Shown: piece by piece, positions 1 to 9,913 of the stretch
Layout: every line of letters begins with the position of its first letter
Position numbering within the stretch: the stretch's first letter is position 1
From: Anaerolineae bacterium
GTDB taxonomy: Bacteria; Chloroflexota; Anaerolineae; Aggregatilineales; Aggregatilineaceae
DNA length: 64,000 nucleotides
NCBI GenBank assembly: GCA_027494015.1
Contig: JAOSJP010000001.1
Location: 751,073-815,072 of the forward strand
Direction: 5' to 3'
The notes under the pieces: model-generated
What the model saw: the letters and a program-made list of their open reading frames with translations, nothing else
Database searches by the model: none
Told to the model about the DNA's origin: nothing
Program-made: the position numbers and the translations under genes

Positions 1-748
1 AGGTGCTGGAGTCTTGTGTCCCAGTGCATGCATACATGTTACCCGGTAATCAGACACAAGATTCGGCACGCGCGATGACCACGCCGGCGATTACGCACAG
101 GTGGCGGTCAGCGTGAACAGGCGGAATCAGGTCTTTTCAGCAGCACGATGTCGCACCATCTCGCTGGTATCCAGCTGGTGAGTGTCGCTGGACGTCTTGA
201 CGTAAATGGGGCGCGAGAAGACGTCGCTGGTCTGCCGCACAGCTGAGCACGCCGGGAAATCCACGTTGGCACGGTCACGTTTGCCACGATCGCCGCGCGG
301 TACCATCCAGATCACGATCGCACGAGCCGCGTGTACCGATGATTGGTTGACGTCCGATATGCTGCGATCGTTACGGCCGATCGGCGAGCCATAGCGGGTG
401 CCAGTCGACATAAACGATGATGCCGATCGGGAGGTTGCCGTCTCCTGCCTGATCATGCATAGCCGACGGTAGCATCTCGCGCAGACGGACACCGATGCCG
501 ACTCGATTCATGACCCAGCCAGTGGTCGAATGAGCATGCAGGAGGCCCCGGGAGACGTTCTGCGCATCGAGATGTTAGCGGCGCGCCGACGCGATCCAGT
601 TGCCGAGCGTCTTCAGCCTTTCGCCTTCACGCCCGATGGTGTGCCGTGCGCGGCCCAGGCACCTGCGTATTGCGAGCCGTTAAACGGCGAAAGGGCTGCC
701 TCAGAGCTGTTTCATCAGGTAGTCGCGCCAGCGCAGCAGCGATCGGAC
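1..748 (-). pseudogene. Fold-back copy of the kynureninase-like aminotransferase
   Basis: Corresponds to about 18080-18950 in reverse orientation. The stretch near 300-360 keeps the codons around the 'GYHAAG' region of the original, and 721-760 keeps its start region. It is full of indels and has no usable reading frame. Confidence 0.8.
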
Positions 749-849
749 ACGGAACGTCTTTGCAGCGTGGCAACGTTCACAGCGGTGAATGAATCGCGGA
801 AAAATACTGGCGGGCGCAAAGCACAGGGTAAGTGCCGCATTCGCTCCGC

Positions 850-1660
850 TGGTTTGTAATAACGTTTCGCAAATTGGGGCGGAGTGCCGTTAGGTAGAAG
901 TGCAGATGTAACAGGCGTTCATATGGATATCAGAGTGCAAAAGCCATGACGCCTGGCGCGTGAGCCCTGTTGTTTTCACGGTTTTGAATGACACAGCGAT
1001 TTGTATTTACTGCCAGGACTGGGATACTCGGTATATGTGCCTTCGTGCACGGTCACAATCCACACAGTCACGGCATTGATTGTTCCATGGATTTGGAGCC
1101 ACCATTTCTTTTGTGTTTATGCCCGAGTAATGGACGGGTTAACAGCCCATCATAGTGGTAGGTGCGTTTGCCTATGTGGTTGACGGGGTAAATTAGCCTG
1201 GCCCAGCTTGATGGCCATTTTCGCACGGCTTGCCGAACGGAAACATCGAACGCTGGCCTGTTACGTGACTTGCATGCTCAGACTTCAGCCATTATCAACC
1301 GCAGGTCGGGATTGTGATCCTGCTTTCGCCGATACACGAGCCGGTGGGATACGTGAGCGGTCCGGCAATCTGTCACGGCGGCGTTCTTTAGTTGCCTGTT
1401 TGGCATCACCACTGCGAAATGACACGACCGGTCGCCGCCATCGCGTCTTTGTGGCCTCATCATTTGCCGGGGATTTATCTACCAGCCGCCAAAAATGCGC
1501 AATGCTCGCCGGGTTACCGCGACACGTCGATGTTCTCCTCGTATGTACTTCGTTTCACTCCTGCCGGTTGAGGCGTTAAGCCATACGCGCCCGTCGTTTG
1601 TTACACCAGAGAATGCGCAACGCGGCGCCCAGATTACCGCACCGCGCCGCGCCAGGTGGC
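850..1660 (+). pseudogene. Fold-back copy of the broken GT87-like membrane gene
   Basis: About 853-915 matches the reverse complement of 17955-17890 and 1300-1365 matches 17435-17350. No intact frame; artefactual second copy. Confidence 0.75.
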
Positions 1661-1664
1661 TGCC

Positions 1665-1970
1665 ATCAGGAGTCAGGCGGCGCGGCGCGAACGCGCCCGT
1701 GCCGGGTCAGGTAGCTTTTCGCCGCCGGAACACCGCTGAAACTCGCCATGCCATGGGATGGCTCGAACGCGATCAGGCCGCCACCGTGCGTGGCCGCACG
1801 CCCGGCCGGGCGGCACACCGCGATCAGCACCGTCAAGCGCGAAGATCCGCAGATCTCGCTCGTAGTTCTTCTTCACACGCGCGTAGCCAGCTCCGCTTGA
1901 GTCGGGCGTGAATTGTCCGGTGTGGTGCCGCGGGTTCGCAAGCTGATTGCATTACGACCTCCGTCGTGTT
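1665..1970 (-). pseudogene. Fold-back copy of the muconolactone-isomerase-like gene
   Basis: The segment around 1673-1745 matches the reverse complement of about 16975-16910. Frames are destroyed by indels. Confidence 0.7.
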
Positions 1971-2123
1971 CCGCCCGTCGCTCGGTTACACTCAAAGATG
2001 TCCTCGCAGGGGACAAACCGGTGTTCGCTGGCGCGCGAGGTTCCTCGCCACGAACAGGCTGACTCCGCATCTGTTTTAGTAATACGATGCAATCTGCTGT
2101 AACGCAGTCTCAAAGGAGCCAAC

Positions 2124-2390
2124 ATGTACGGAACTACTGCTCGCATGCAAGCAACAAGCCGGCGCGGTGGAGCGTTCATTCGCCGGGCGACCAACAGGAG
2201 ATGAACCGGATCGTCGTTCTGAAATGTACTCCAGATGGATGACTCAACAGCTTTACCTGAAGCCGTCGTGTCGAGAACGACCGCGCCAACGCCAACAGCC
2301 CGAACGTTACCGAGCTTCCTCGAAATGATGTGTTCCGGTCGTCGAGACGACGCGATCCAACCGGTAACTGTCACCTGCCCTGCCGCAAGC
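2124..2390 (+). pseudogene. Fold-back copy of the small dimeric-barrel protein gene
   Basis: Matches the gene at 16161-16441 in reverse, including its AAAGGAG ribosome-binding site and ATG. The first codons (MYGT, then ARM) are readable before the frame breaks. Confidence 0.85.
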
Positions 2391-2514
2391 ACTATAAAGC
2401 CCGCTGGCATCTCCTTCACAAAGCCTTCAACCGCGGTAGGAAGCCAACTCCACCGCGCTTGTCGGCGCCGGGCGCTGAAATGAATAGGACATGGCCGATC
2501 GACATCACCGAGCA

Positions 2515-2995
2515 GATTGAAGACACGGCGGGCTGCGCAAAGCCTTATCAACGAGCGAAAAATGCACGACAAGGCCGCAATGAGGTAGTGCCCGCCGAAC
2601 ATCGGAGGTGGATCGCCCGGCGGCGAGAGTTGAGCACACGAAGGTCGCACCCACCGCCTGCTGGTCGCCAAAGCCGCCACGCGGGTACTGCGCCGATGGC
2701 GAAGGTCGGCGCGACCAGCTGCCGATCGGCGTGATGGATATCGTCGTTCGCACGCTCTTCGGTCGTCAGTGATTACGAGAGACGACTGACGTGCCGTAGT
2801 GTCAGTTAAACCATCGGTACCATGCCCGGCGAATACCGCGCGGATGCAGGAAAGCCCGCGGCTGGACGCGCCGTCAGGACACTGGCTGGCCGACGGCTTC
2901 ACCTCGGTCCGACGCCGACCGTCGCCCATCGCCATTTCCTGCGCGAGGCCATCGCCATAAGCGATAATTTCGCGCCGAGCGTTCTGTTTGTACGT
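2515..2995 (+). pseudogene. Fold-back copy of pdxT
   Basis: The leader at 2478-2520 matches the reverse complement of 16018-15975, and the following bases track the pdxT gene. No continuous frame. Confidence 0.8.
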
Positions 2996-3009
2996 CACCG
3001 ATAAGCGAA

Positions 3010-4120
3010 CGGATCCGTACCAGAGAACAGACCTCGCCGCCCAGATTGTTGCTCGCGGGGACGCTGCCTGGCTGGGCGTGCTGGTCTGGCCGCCTCGATC
3101 TTCATCCGCGAGCAGTTGGACATCTCGCCGCATCACCTTCCAGCTCACGGTTTGCCGCCACGACGCTGGCTGACGGACGCTTGCCGCAAATGGCCGCCAG
3201 CCAGCGCCGCGCCGGTGGCACGACAAAGCCGTCCCATCCGGGTGTGCCGAGCCATCGCTGTACGGCGTGCGGTCAACGCGATCTCGCATCGGCAGTTACG
3301 CGATGGTGGCCGACACAGCGTCCGCCGCTGGCGAGAGTGCGCCCGCATGGCGACAACCTGATCGCGGTCCGGCGCTGGGTAATTTCGGTGGTGGCTTTAT
3401 CGACCAGTCGCCGGCGGCGATGGTGCCGGCTTCCGTCTGTCAGCGCCATGATCGAGACGCCGCCCAGGGAAGAGGTCGGGTCAAGATCGGCCTGCCGCGG
3501 GGCGGGGGTTGCCATACTGCCGCATCGTTCCCTTCCCGACGATCTGGGGTTGCACATCCCTGATCCGCCAACTGAGGTACGTCCACAGCGTACGTCGAGA
3601 ATTACGCCACCCCCGAGAACCGCTTCGAGCCCGATCATCGGCGGTCAACGCGTTGATGGCGGTGTTCTTTCATAGCCGCCGACGCATCAGCACGTCACGC
3701 GTCTCCCGCATATCGTCGGGGTACTCCAGGCGGTGGGTCACGTCTTCGGCAGTGATCAGCCAGCTTGGCGGATGGAACAGATTCACGGTCGAGAAATTGT
3801 CAGCACGTTCCCGGTCGCCAACACGTTCGCCACATGCCTGGCGGCATGGGCGCAGCCAGCTCAAGGTTCCATGTCGGATCAGATTCGCTGGTGGCTGCTC
3901 AACGACATCGCGCCTGCGGCGATGGTACGGCGCGATGGTTTCAGGATTGCAGCCACTGGCAGCAGCCAGCCGTAGCAGGCCGGGTCGCCGCTGAAACAAC
4001 AGCCGTTAGTAATTTCGCAGCCGTCAGGTACGTCTTCAGCTTGTTGGCGGACGCTACCGGGACCGGCTTCCGGCGCGGCCTGATCGCGGTGCGCCCCAGA
4101 ATCGCCCGCGAGATCCGGCC
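3010..4120 (+). pseudogene. Fold-back copy of the MFS transporter gene
   Basis: Bases 3040-3130 reproduce the region coding the first transmembrane segments of the transporter at 14088-15315. Many indels. Confidence 0.8.
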
Positions 4121-4124
4121 CCGC

Positions 4125-4720
4125 AGTCATCCCGGCGATTTTGTTGATGCCGCGCGCGGCGATGTCCACCGGTAGCGGCGCGCCGTTCGAACAGGTCGCG
4201 CAGAACCGGCAGCCCGGTCGCCGATATAATGAAAAAACGGCCGCCGTTGCCGTCGAAATATCGGCGCGCGGACGATCTCAGCGCAGCCTGCCGTTACGCC
4301 ACTTCTGCCGTGCTTGCCGCGCAGATATCTGGCATACCCGTCAACAGGATGAGATGCACGCCACGCCGACCGCCATAGCTGATCGCAGCCAGGCCGAGCC
4401 AGGCCGGTTGCCGGAACGTCGTGTTTCCGGCGCTGGCGCGCATGCCGCCACCGTGCATGTGCAGCCTTCGCGCGACTTTCGAGGTTGGCGTGACAACCAT
4501 CACGCCGCAGCCATCAGCCGGATATGGTGGCGCAGTACCCAGTCGGCCTCCGTGATCGGGCGACCAGCACGGTCACACGGCTCGCGATCAGGGTTGCGCC
4601 ATCGTGCAGAGCCGATGAGCTCGTCCCGCCGAGACAAAACTCCAACTCATGGGGCCGCCTGTTACGTGCAGCGTGGCGTGTTTTTCCGTGGTGAATGGAA
4701 GCCTGTCCGCCGGCGGAGGC
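4125..4720 (-). pseudogene. Fold-back copy of the epimerase-like gene
   Basis: Corresponds in reverse to 13294-14084. Bases 4140-4230 mirror the 'DIAARG' region near 13865. Unusable frame. Confidence 0.75.
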
Positions 4721-4730
4721 CGACACTGCG

Positions 4731-5290
4731 CTTGACAATGCCGCGGACCGCACTAAAATACAGACTTCGCGTCTACCTATGGCGATCGTCGATTAACATA
4801 CAACCGGCACAACAACGCCGCCACACGCGGCATGTTGCGCCCGCGAAGTGATCATCGAGAAGAGGTTCACGTCGATATAACCGATACGCCGAAAGCGCCG
4901 TCGGCCGCCGCCACGCTTTACAGCACTCGTCAGCGACCGCGCCGGCAGCCGATGGCATGGAGCCGCTGCTCCCGTCGAAGAGATCTTTCTGCGGCGGGCG
5001 GAGTTCACCCGCGCGAGGTGGTGTTGTCCGGCAGATACCGGTGTTCATGGCGGTTGCCGTCGAGCCAACGCGTGCCGCCAGCATGGTGTCGACCCGTGAG
5101 CGCATCATCGACGAGTTCAGCCGGAATAGCGCAAAGTCTTCCCGATGTCGCGCCTGTTGCCGGCATTCAGACGTTGGGCTGGTGTTGACACGGTTGAGTT
5201 TCCGTTCCTGGCTGGTCAAGATGATACAGGGGAGATCGTCAGCACTCGCGTGCCGCAGCGCACGACACCATGAAATGATCTAATGATGTT
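4731..5290 (+). pseudogene. Fold-back copy of the tetR gene with promoter and operator
   Basis: The copy starts with the -35/-10 pair and the TAGAC...GTCTA operator seen at 13159-13203, then follows the regulator gene. Even the spacer is retained, with errors at the same rate as the coding part. Confidence 0.85.
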
Positions 5291-7330
5291 CGAACGAACA
5301 GCATTCGCGGTACCGCTGATCCGATCAGCCCGGCGGATGCTGGCGGCGTGGTGATCACGTCCCGGTGCTCAACACGACCGTGGCCAGTTTGACCGTGCGA
5401 TTTTCACGGATCTTCGCCCACGCCAATGAGGCCCGGATAGTTACGCCGGTAAGCACCGCAATGCGATCGATGCGCAGGCGGGCGGCGTGCTGAACACCGC
5501 GAGCTGTTGACCCACGGGTGATGAGCCGTCGCGTACGCGCAGCGATACGCCGGGCCGACAACATCTCCGAGCGCGATGGCGCTCACTCCACCGCGAGTGT
5601 CGCCCGATCGGAAGATCGCGTCAGCCTTCCATCAGCATCCGAAGACGCCACGACGATTACGCCGTAAAGCCATCGACGTGTGCGCTGCACAGGTCGTCCG
5701 ACGGGGGCGAAAACATTGGGAACGCCAGACGGCGAGGGTGCCGATCGGTCAATAACAGATCGAAACATACGAGCCAGTGCGGACCGAAGGAATATCGCTG
5801 CCGCTGGCGAACATCGGCTGCCGGCTGCTGAAGAAGGAAACCGCGGCGACAGTGGCGTGGCGCTTCGACGCGAGGTCGCCGTGATACGGCGGTATCGACA
5901 CGGCCCGTCTCCGATCGCCGGAAAGCGCGGGCGGCAAGATCGTTGCAGCGCGGCAGTATTCGTTATGGCGAGGAAATTGCCGAGACGGCGTTCGCCACAC
6001 CAGCGGTCCCGCGCCGGTGATTTACAGTCGCGCCGTCGCTGTTGCCGGGACGGCCCGTGCCCGCCCATGAGATATTGAAGCAGCGCTTCGGTTACGCCAG
6101 CCAGGTATCGCGTCATCGGAAGGGTTGATGCGGAAATACCCCGCCTGCCGTGCCTGCTCAGCGAGAAACGAGGCCGTCATCGCGATCAGCGCTTCGGACG
6201 TAGATATCACTAGCGCGAGTCAGTCGCTGATTGCTTGGTGACGATGCCGCCCGGTGGTGGGTCGTCGTTCGATGCAGACGACGGTGCCGGCAACGGGCTT
6301 TCAGCGAGCTTGCGGTCAGGATCAACGCAGATGGTCGTGGGGACATCGTATGGACCAGCATGCTGGGACAACGCGCGCGGAGAACAGCCGCCAAGCCGCG
6401 TGACCGCGCGCAGCGGCGGCTGCCAGACGCTGCCAGAAGCGGAGACAGCAGAGGGCACGTAGAGCGCCAACGATCGACTGCAGCAGGGTGCCGAAAGGCC
6501 GCGTGTCGAGAGGGCAAGACGACCTGCCGGTCGCAACCAGCGGTGATCTGTTGCTTCCGCGACGCAGCACCTGCCAGTACGATGAAAAACGCGATATCTG
6601 TCGCCGCGACCAGGGGCTGGCAGCGCGCTCGTCGAACGATCCGCCGGAAGCGGGTCGGGACGCCAAGATGGCGGCAGTGTCGCGTTTACTGCAGTCTTCG
6701 GCATGCTGGACACGTAGCCAGCAGCAGCGCGACAAAGGCAGAGCGGTGAGGCGGTCGTCAGTGCCGGATTACCGGGGATGGCGGGGGAAGCCGGTGGTTG
6801 CGCCAGTGATCGACCGCCACACCTCGCATTAACGATTGTTTGGCCCGTTAGGCTTGCCGCGCACATTGCTTGCCGCCGGGATTCCGCAAACGTAAACAAG
6901 CGATTATACGTGCAAAGGTCGTTCACCGACCGTCGATAGGAAATAGTTTCAAATTAATGTTAACATAAACAGAAAAGCTGTACAAATGAGAACACGCATA
7001 GCTGCAACAGCTTCAAACAGATGCTACCAAGATCGTTGTTATTTTTCGACGATGCGTGAAGACGGCAACCCGCTGGGGATGGTAGGCGCGGTTGTCGCCG
7101 GGAACAGCGGAGCCACGGGCGTGATCATCACTCGCGCCTTGCGCCGGATGCAGCTTGCGGTCATGATGGCGGGCGATTGGCGGTCGATCGGTTGCGCCAG
7201 TGGTAGCATCTGACGATGCGCTGTGGTGCGCATCAGGTCCGCCGATCCACGACCGGTGTAGCATGGTGGCGGCGCGTAAACGAGCGCGGCCCGTGGTCGC
7301 CGGCTGAGCGACGTGACACGCCGGATTGAA
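5283..7330 (+). pseudogene. Fold-back copy of the MMPL transporter gene
   Basis: Starts with the same ATG-TTC-GAA-CG codons as the gene at 12511. Bases 7110-7250 match the reverse complement of about 10175-10040. About 500 bases shorter than the original. Confidence 0.8.
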
Positions 7331-7334
7331 CAGC

Positions 7335-8475
7335 GCGATCAACCTGGTCGCCCTCGGGAGGTCAGACAGGCGTCAGCGCGCAGCGCCGATAGACGCTGGT
7401 ACCGCGCCGCAGCGTCCGTGTAGGCGGCAACCGGGTCTGGCATGAGGCGGATCATGGGTGATGAGGTCGCCAGGTTCGCAGATCGGACACGGCGCGAGGC
7501 CCGTTGCATGACAGTGCCGGTGGCGGGGTGTTGGTTCGTATGAACGTTGTTATCGTCCGCCAGGACAGCCGCCACGTTCGCCCAGCAGCCGCCCGCGATA
7601 TCTCGGCCGTCCAGGCAAAGTCGCGAAGTAACGTCACGCCTTCTGTTACCTGTGCAGCCCAGGTGCTCAGTGGCGCGTGGCGAAGGCGCCGGTCGCCCGG
7701 GGTTCATGCGGCGCCGTCTTCAGGCGCAGGAAGAGTCGAAGCCCTTCGAACGGCGGCGTCCGCCGCTCCGACAGCAGGTCGTTAGAGATCAGGTTTAGTC
7801 AGCTTGTCATCATGGCAGCCTTCCGTTGAGGGACGGCACCGATGGTAGTCAGCGGCCAGGAGTGGAGAGACAGCTGAGCGCGATCTCCAGCCGATCCACG
7901 GCGGCAGGACGACAGCAAGCCGGCGCAGATCGAGCCGCGCTGCCTGATTTACTACCTCAGTAGCGCGCCAGCCCGAGTCGGTGGCTTCAAACACGAGTGG
8001 TATTGCTGCAATGTACCCGGAGCGTGCAGGTTCGACCACGCCCGCCGAGGACATCGGCAGGATATCCAGCGGGACGTTTGAGTCGCAGTCAGGTGGGCGA
8101 TCACTGCGGTGGCGACGTCGGGAAATATGGTCAGGTGTCAGCCGCTCGCCAAAGCGATCTGCCGCAAGCATTTCGAGGTCTCGGGTGATGGTGTTGGCCT
8201 CTGCGCCGACAACGCCGCGCAAAAGCCGCGGCCCGGCAGCGCTTCCGGCGACAGGCATTAGCCCGCCGTGCGCAAGATGACATCACGACCTTGATTTTAT
8301 GGGGCAGTTGTGGCGCCGTGCAGCACCATCCACGATGGCCGGCGCCGCAGTGATCTCTGGTCGAAAGAGGACAGCCCAGAGGCCAGCCCGGTGAGGGTCG
8401 TCCGTACGGCCGGTGGTGTTGGCCTGAGATCTTCAGGAAGCCAGTACCACCACCTCCGATGCCGATGGTCGGGGA
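7335..8475 (-). pseudogene. Fold-back copy of the xylulokinase gene up to the pivot
   Basis: Bases 7675-7710 mirror about 9465 and 8255-8400 mirror 8780-8620. The two strands of the gene meet at the pivot near 8470-8490, so the 5' end of xylB is missing from both arms. Confidence 0.85.
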
Positions 8476-9869
8476 TCCGGGCTGCGCAGGTCGGGTACGC
8501 CGCGCCCGCACTGGATCGAGCAGAATCCGGAGGAGTGGTGGGGGCGCCGTGGTGGGCGCCGTCCGCGAGGCGATGCGCCAGGCCAACCCTGCCCGCCAGC
8601 CGCGTGCGGGGGATCGGCCTCACCGGGCAGATGCACGGGCTTGTCCTGCTCGACCAGGATCTCGCGCCGCAGCGCCCGGCCATCATCTGGATGGACCGCC
8701 GCAGCGCCAACCTGTGCCCCATCGTCATGGATCGCGTCCCGCACGATGTCATGCTGCGCACGGCGGGCAATCGCCTGTCGCCGGGCTTTGCCGGGGCCAG
8801 CCTGGCCTGGCTGCACGAGGTCGAGCCGCGGGCGTTGGGAACAGGCCCGCGCCGCCATCCAGCCCAAGGATTTCGTCGCCCTGTGCCTGACCGGCGAGAT
8901 CAGCAGCGAGCCGAGCGACGCCTCGGCCACGTGGCTGCGCACGACATCGCCCGCCGCGAGTGGTCGCCCACCCTGGCGGATGCGTGCGGCGTCCCGCTGG
9001 ACATCCTGCCGCCGGTGTCGGAATCGGCGGACGTGGTCGGGACGCTGCGCGCCGAGGCCGCGTTCGCGCTCGGCCTGCCGGAAGGCATCCCCGTCGTGGC
9101 GGGGGCCGCCGATCAGGCGGCGCTGCTGCTGGGGGTGGGAGTTGTCGAAAGCGGGCGCGGCTCGATCACGCTCGGCACCGGCGGCCAGTTGACCGTCGTC
9201 ACCAACCGCCCGTGGATCGACCCGGAGATGCGCCTCAACACGTTCTGCCACGCCCTCCCCGGCCACTGGTACACCATGGGTGCCATCCTCAACGGGGGAA
9301 CGCCCTGCGCTGGTGGCGAAACACCGTGTCGGCCAGCCTGTCCTATAACGACCTGCTGGCCGGGGCGGCGGACGTGCCCGCCGGTTCAGAAGGGCTGGTC
9401 TTCCTGCCGTATCTGGAAGGCGAGCGCACCCCCGCACATGGACCCCCAGGCGACCGGCGCCTTCACCGGCCTGACCACGCGCCACACGCAGGCCCACCTG
9501 ACCCGCGCCGTGCTGGAAGGCGTGGCGTTCGCCTTCCGCGACTGCCTGCAGATCCTCCAGGCGGCGGGGGCCAGTGCCCGATCATTTCCTGATCGGCGGG
9601 GCGGCTCGCAGGGCGAGCTGTGGCGGCGCATCCTGGCGGACGTGCTGGGCGTTTCGCTGCAAACGATCGAAGGGGCCGAGCACACCGCCACCGGCGCGGC
9701 CATGCTGGCGGGACTGGGCACGCACGTGTTCTACGATCTGCCGCAGGCCGTGGCGACCTCCGTCCGCTATGGTCCCACCCTCATGCCGGACCCGGACGCG
9801 CACGCCATCTACACGGACGCTTTCGCGCAGTACCAGGCGCTCTATCCAGCGCTGCGCGCGGCGCAATGA
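8475..9869 (+). CDS. xylB: Xylulokinase, FGGY family (5' cut, frameshifted)
   Basis: Phosphorylates D-xylulose with ATP in the cytoplasm. The pieces assemble across frames into one FGGY kinase: a WIEQNPEEWW stretch, the xylulokinase signature GQMHGLVLLD, the WMDRR substrate-site segment, a GAADQAA glycine-rich stretch, LGTGG (phosphate-binding loop), LEGERTP and a late IGG...GELWRRILAD FGGY-type motif. At least four frame changes are needed (near 8550, 8840, 9300 and 9440, with a further shift near 9590). The N-terminal few dozen residues (DIGTS motif) are lost at the fold-back pivot. It converges with the MMPL gene. The breaks are most likely consensus errors; another FGGY pentulose kinase is possible but the GQMHG motif favours xylulokinase. 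Confidence 0.8.
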   Translation: MRAAQVGYAAPALDRAESGGVVGAPWWAPSARRCARPTLPASRVRGIGLTGQMHGLVLLDQDLAPQRPAIIWMDRRSANLCPIVMDRVPHDVMLRTAGNRLSPGFAGASLAWLHEVEPRALGTGPRRHPAQGFRRPVPDRRDQQRAERRLGHVAAHDIARREWSPTLADACGVPLDILPPVSESADVVGTLRAEAAFALGLPEGIPVVAGAADQAALLLGVGVVESGRGSITLGTGGQLTVVTNRPWIDPEMRLNTFCHALPGHWYTMGAILNGGTPCAGGETPCRPACPITTCWPGRRTCPPVQKGWSSCRIWKASAPPHMDPQATGAFTGLTTRHTQAHLTRAVLEGVAFAFRDCLQILQAAGASARSFPDRRGGSQGELWRRILADVLGVSLQTIEGAEHTATGAAMLAGLGTHVFYDLPQAVATSVRYGPTLMPDPDAHAIYTDAFAQYQALYPALRAAQ

Positions 9870-9913
9870 CGCCAGGGGCGCGACCGGTTTCGATCGCGCC
9901 CTGCGGTTCCCGG

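Larger units (their letters stand above)
1..8475. repeat. Degraded inverted copy of about 8475-18950 (fold-back arm)
   Basis: Read as reverse complement, this arm follows the right-hand sequence continuously. About 300 pairs with 18648, 721 with 18109, 853 with 17955, 2124 with 16441, 2478 with 16018, 4731 with 13202, 5283 with 12511, 7110 with 10175 and 8067 with 9002. The coordinate sum falls from about 18950 at the left end to about 16950 at the pivot, so the arm has lost about 2 kb through deletions. Substitutions and indels are spread equally over genes, spacers and the TetR operator, which is not how a biological duplication decays. Read-through ORFs here are chance frames. The best explanation is an uncorrected template-complement read joined at a contig end; an old biological inverted duplication is much less likely. 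Confidence 0.9.

Noticed and set aside
127..8258. Many ORFs of 60-445 codons in the left arm
   Set aside because: They are Arg/Pro/Ser-rich frames of an error-laden inverted copy and do not match any family; the mirrored right-arm genes explain the sequence.
9582..9880. MMPL protein continuing through the xylulokinase gene
   Set aside because: The frame past about 9914 is antisense of the kinase C-terminus and lacks helices.
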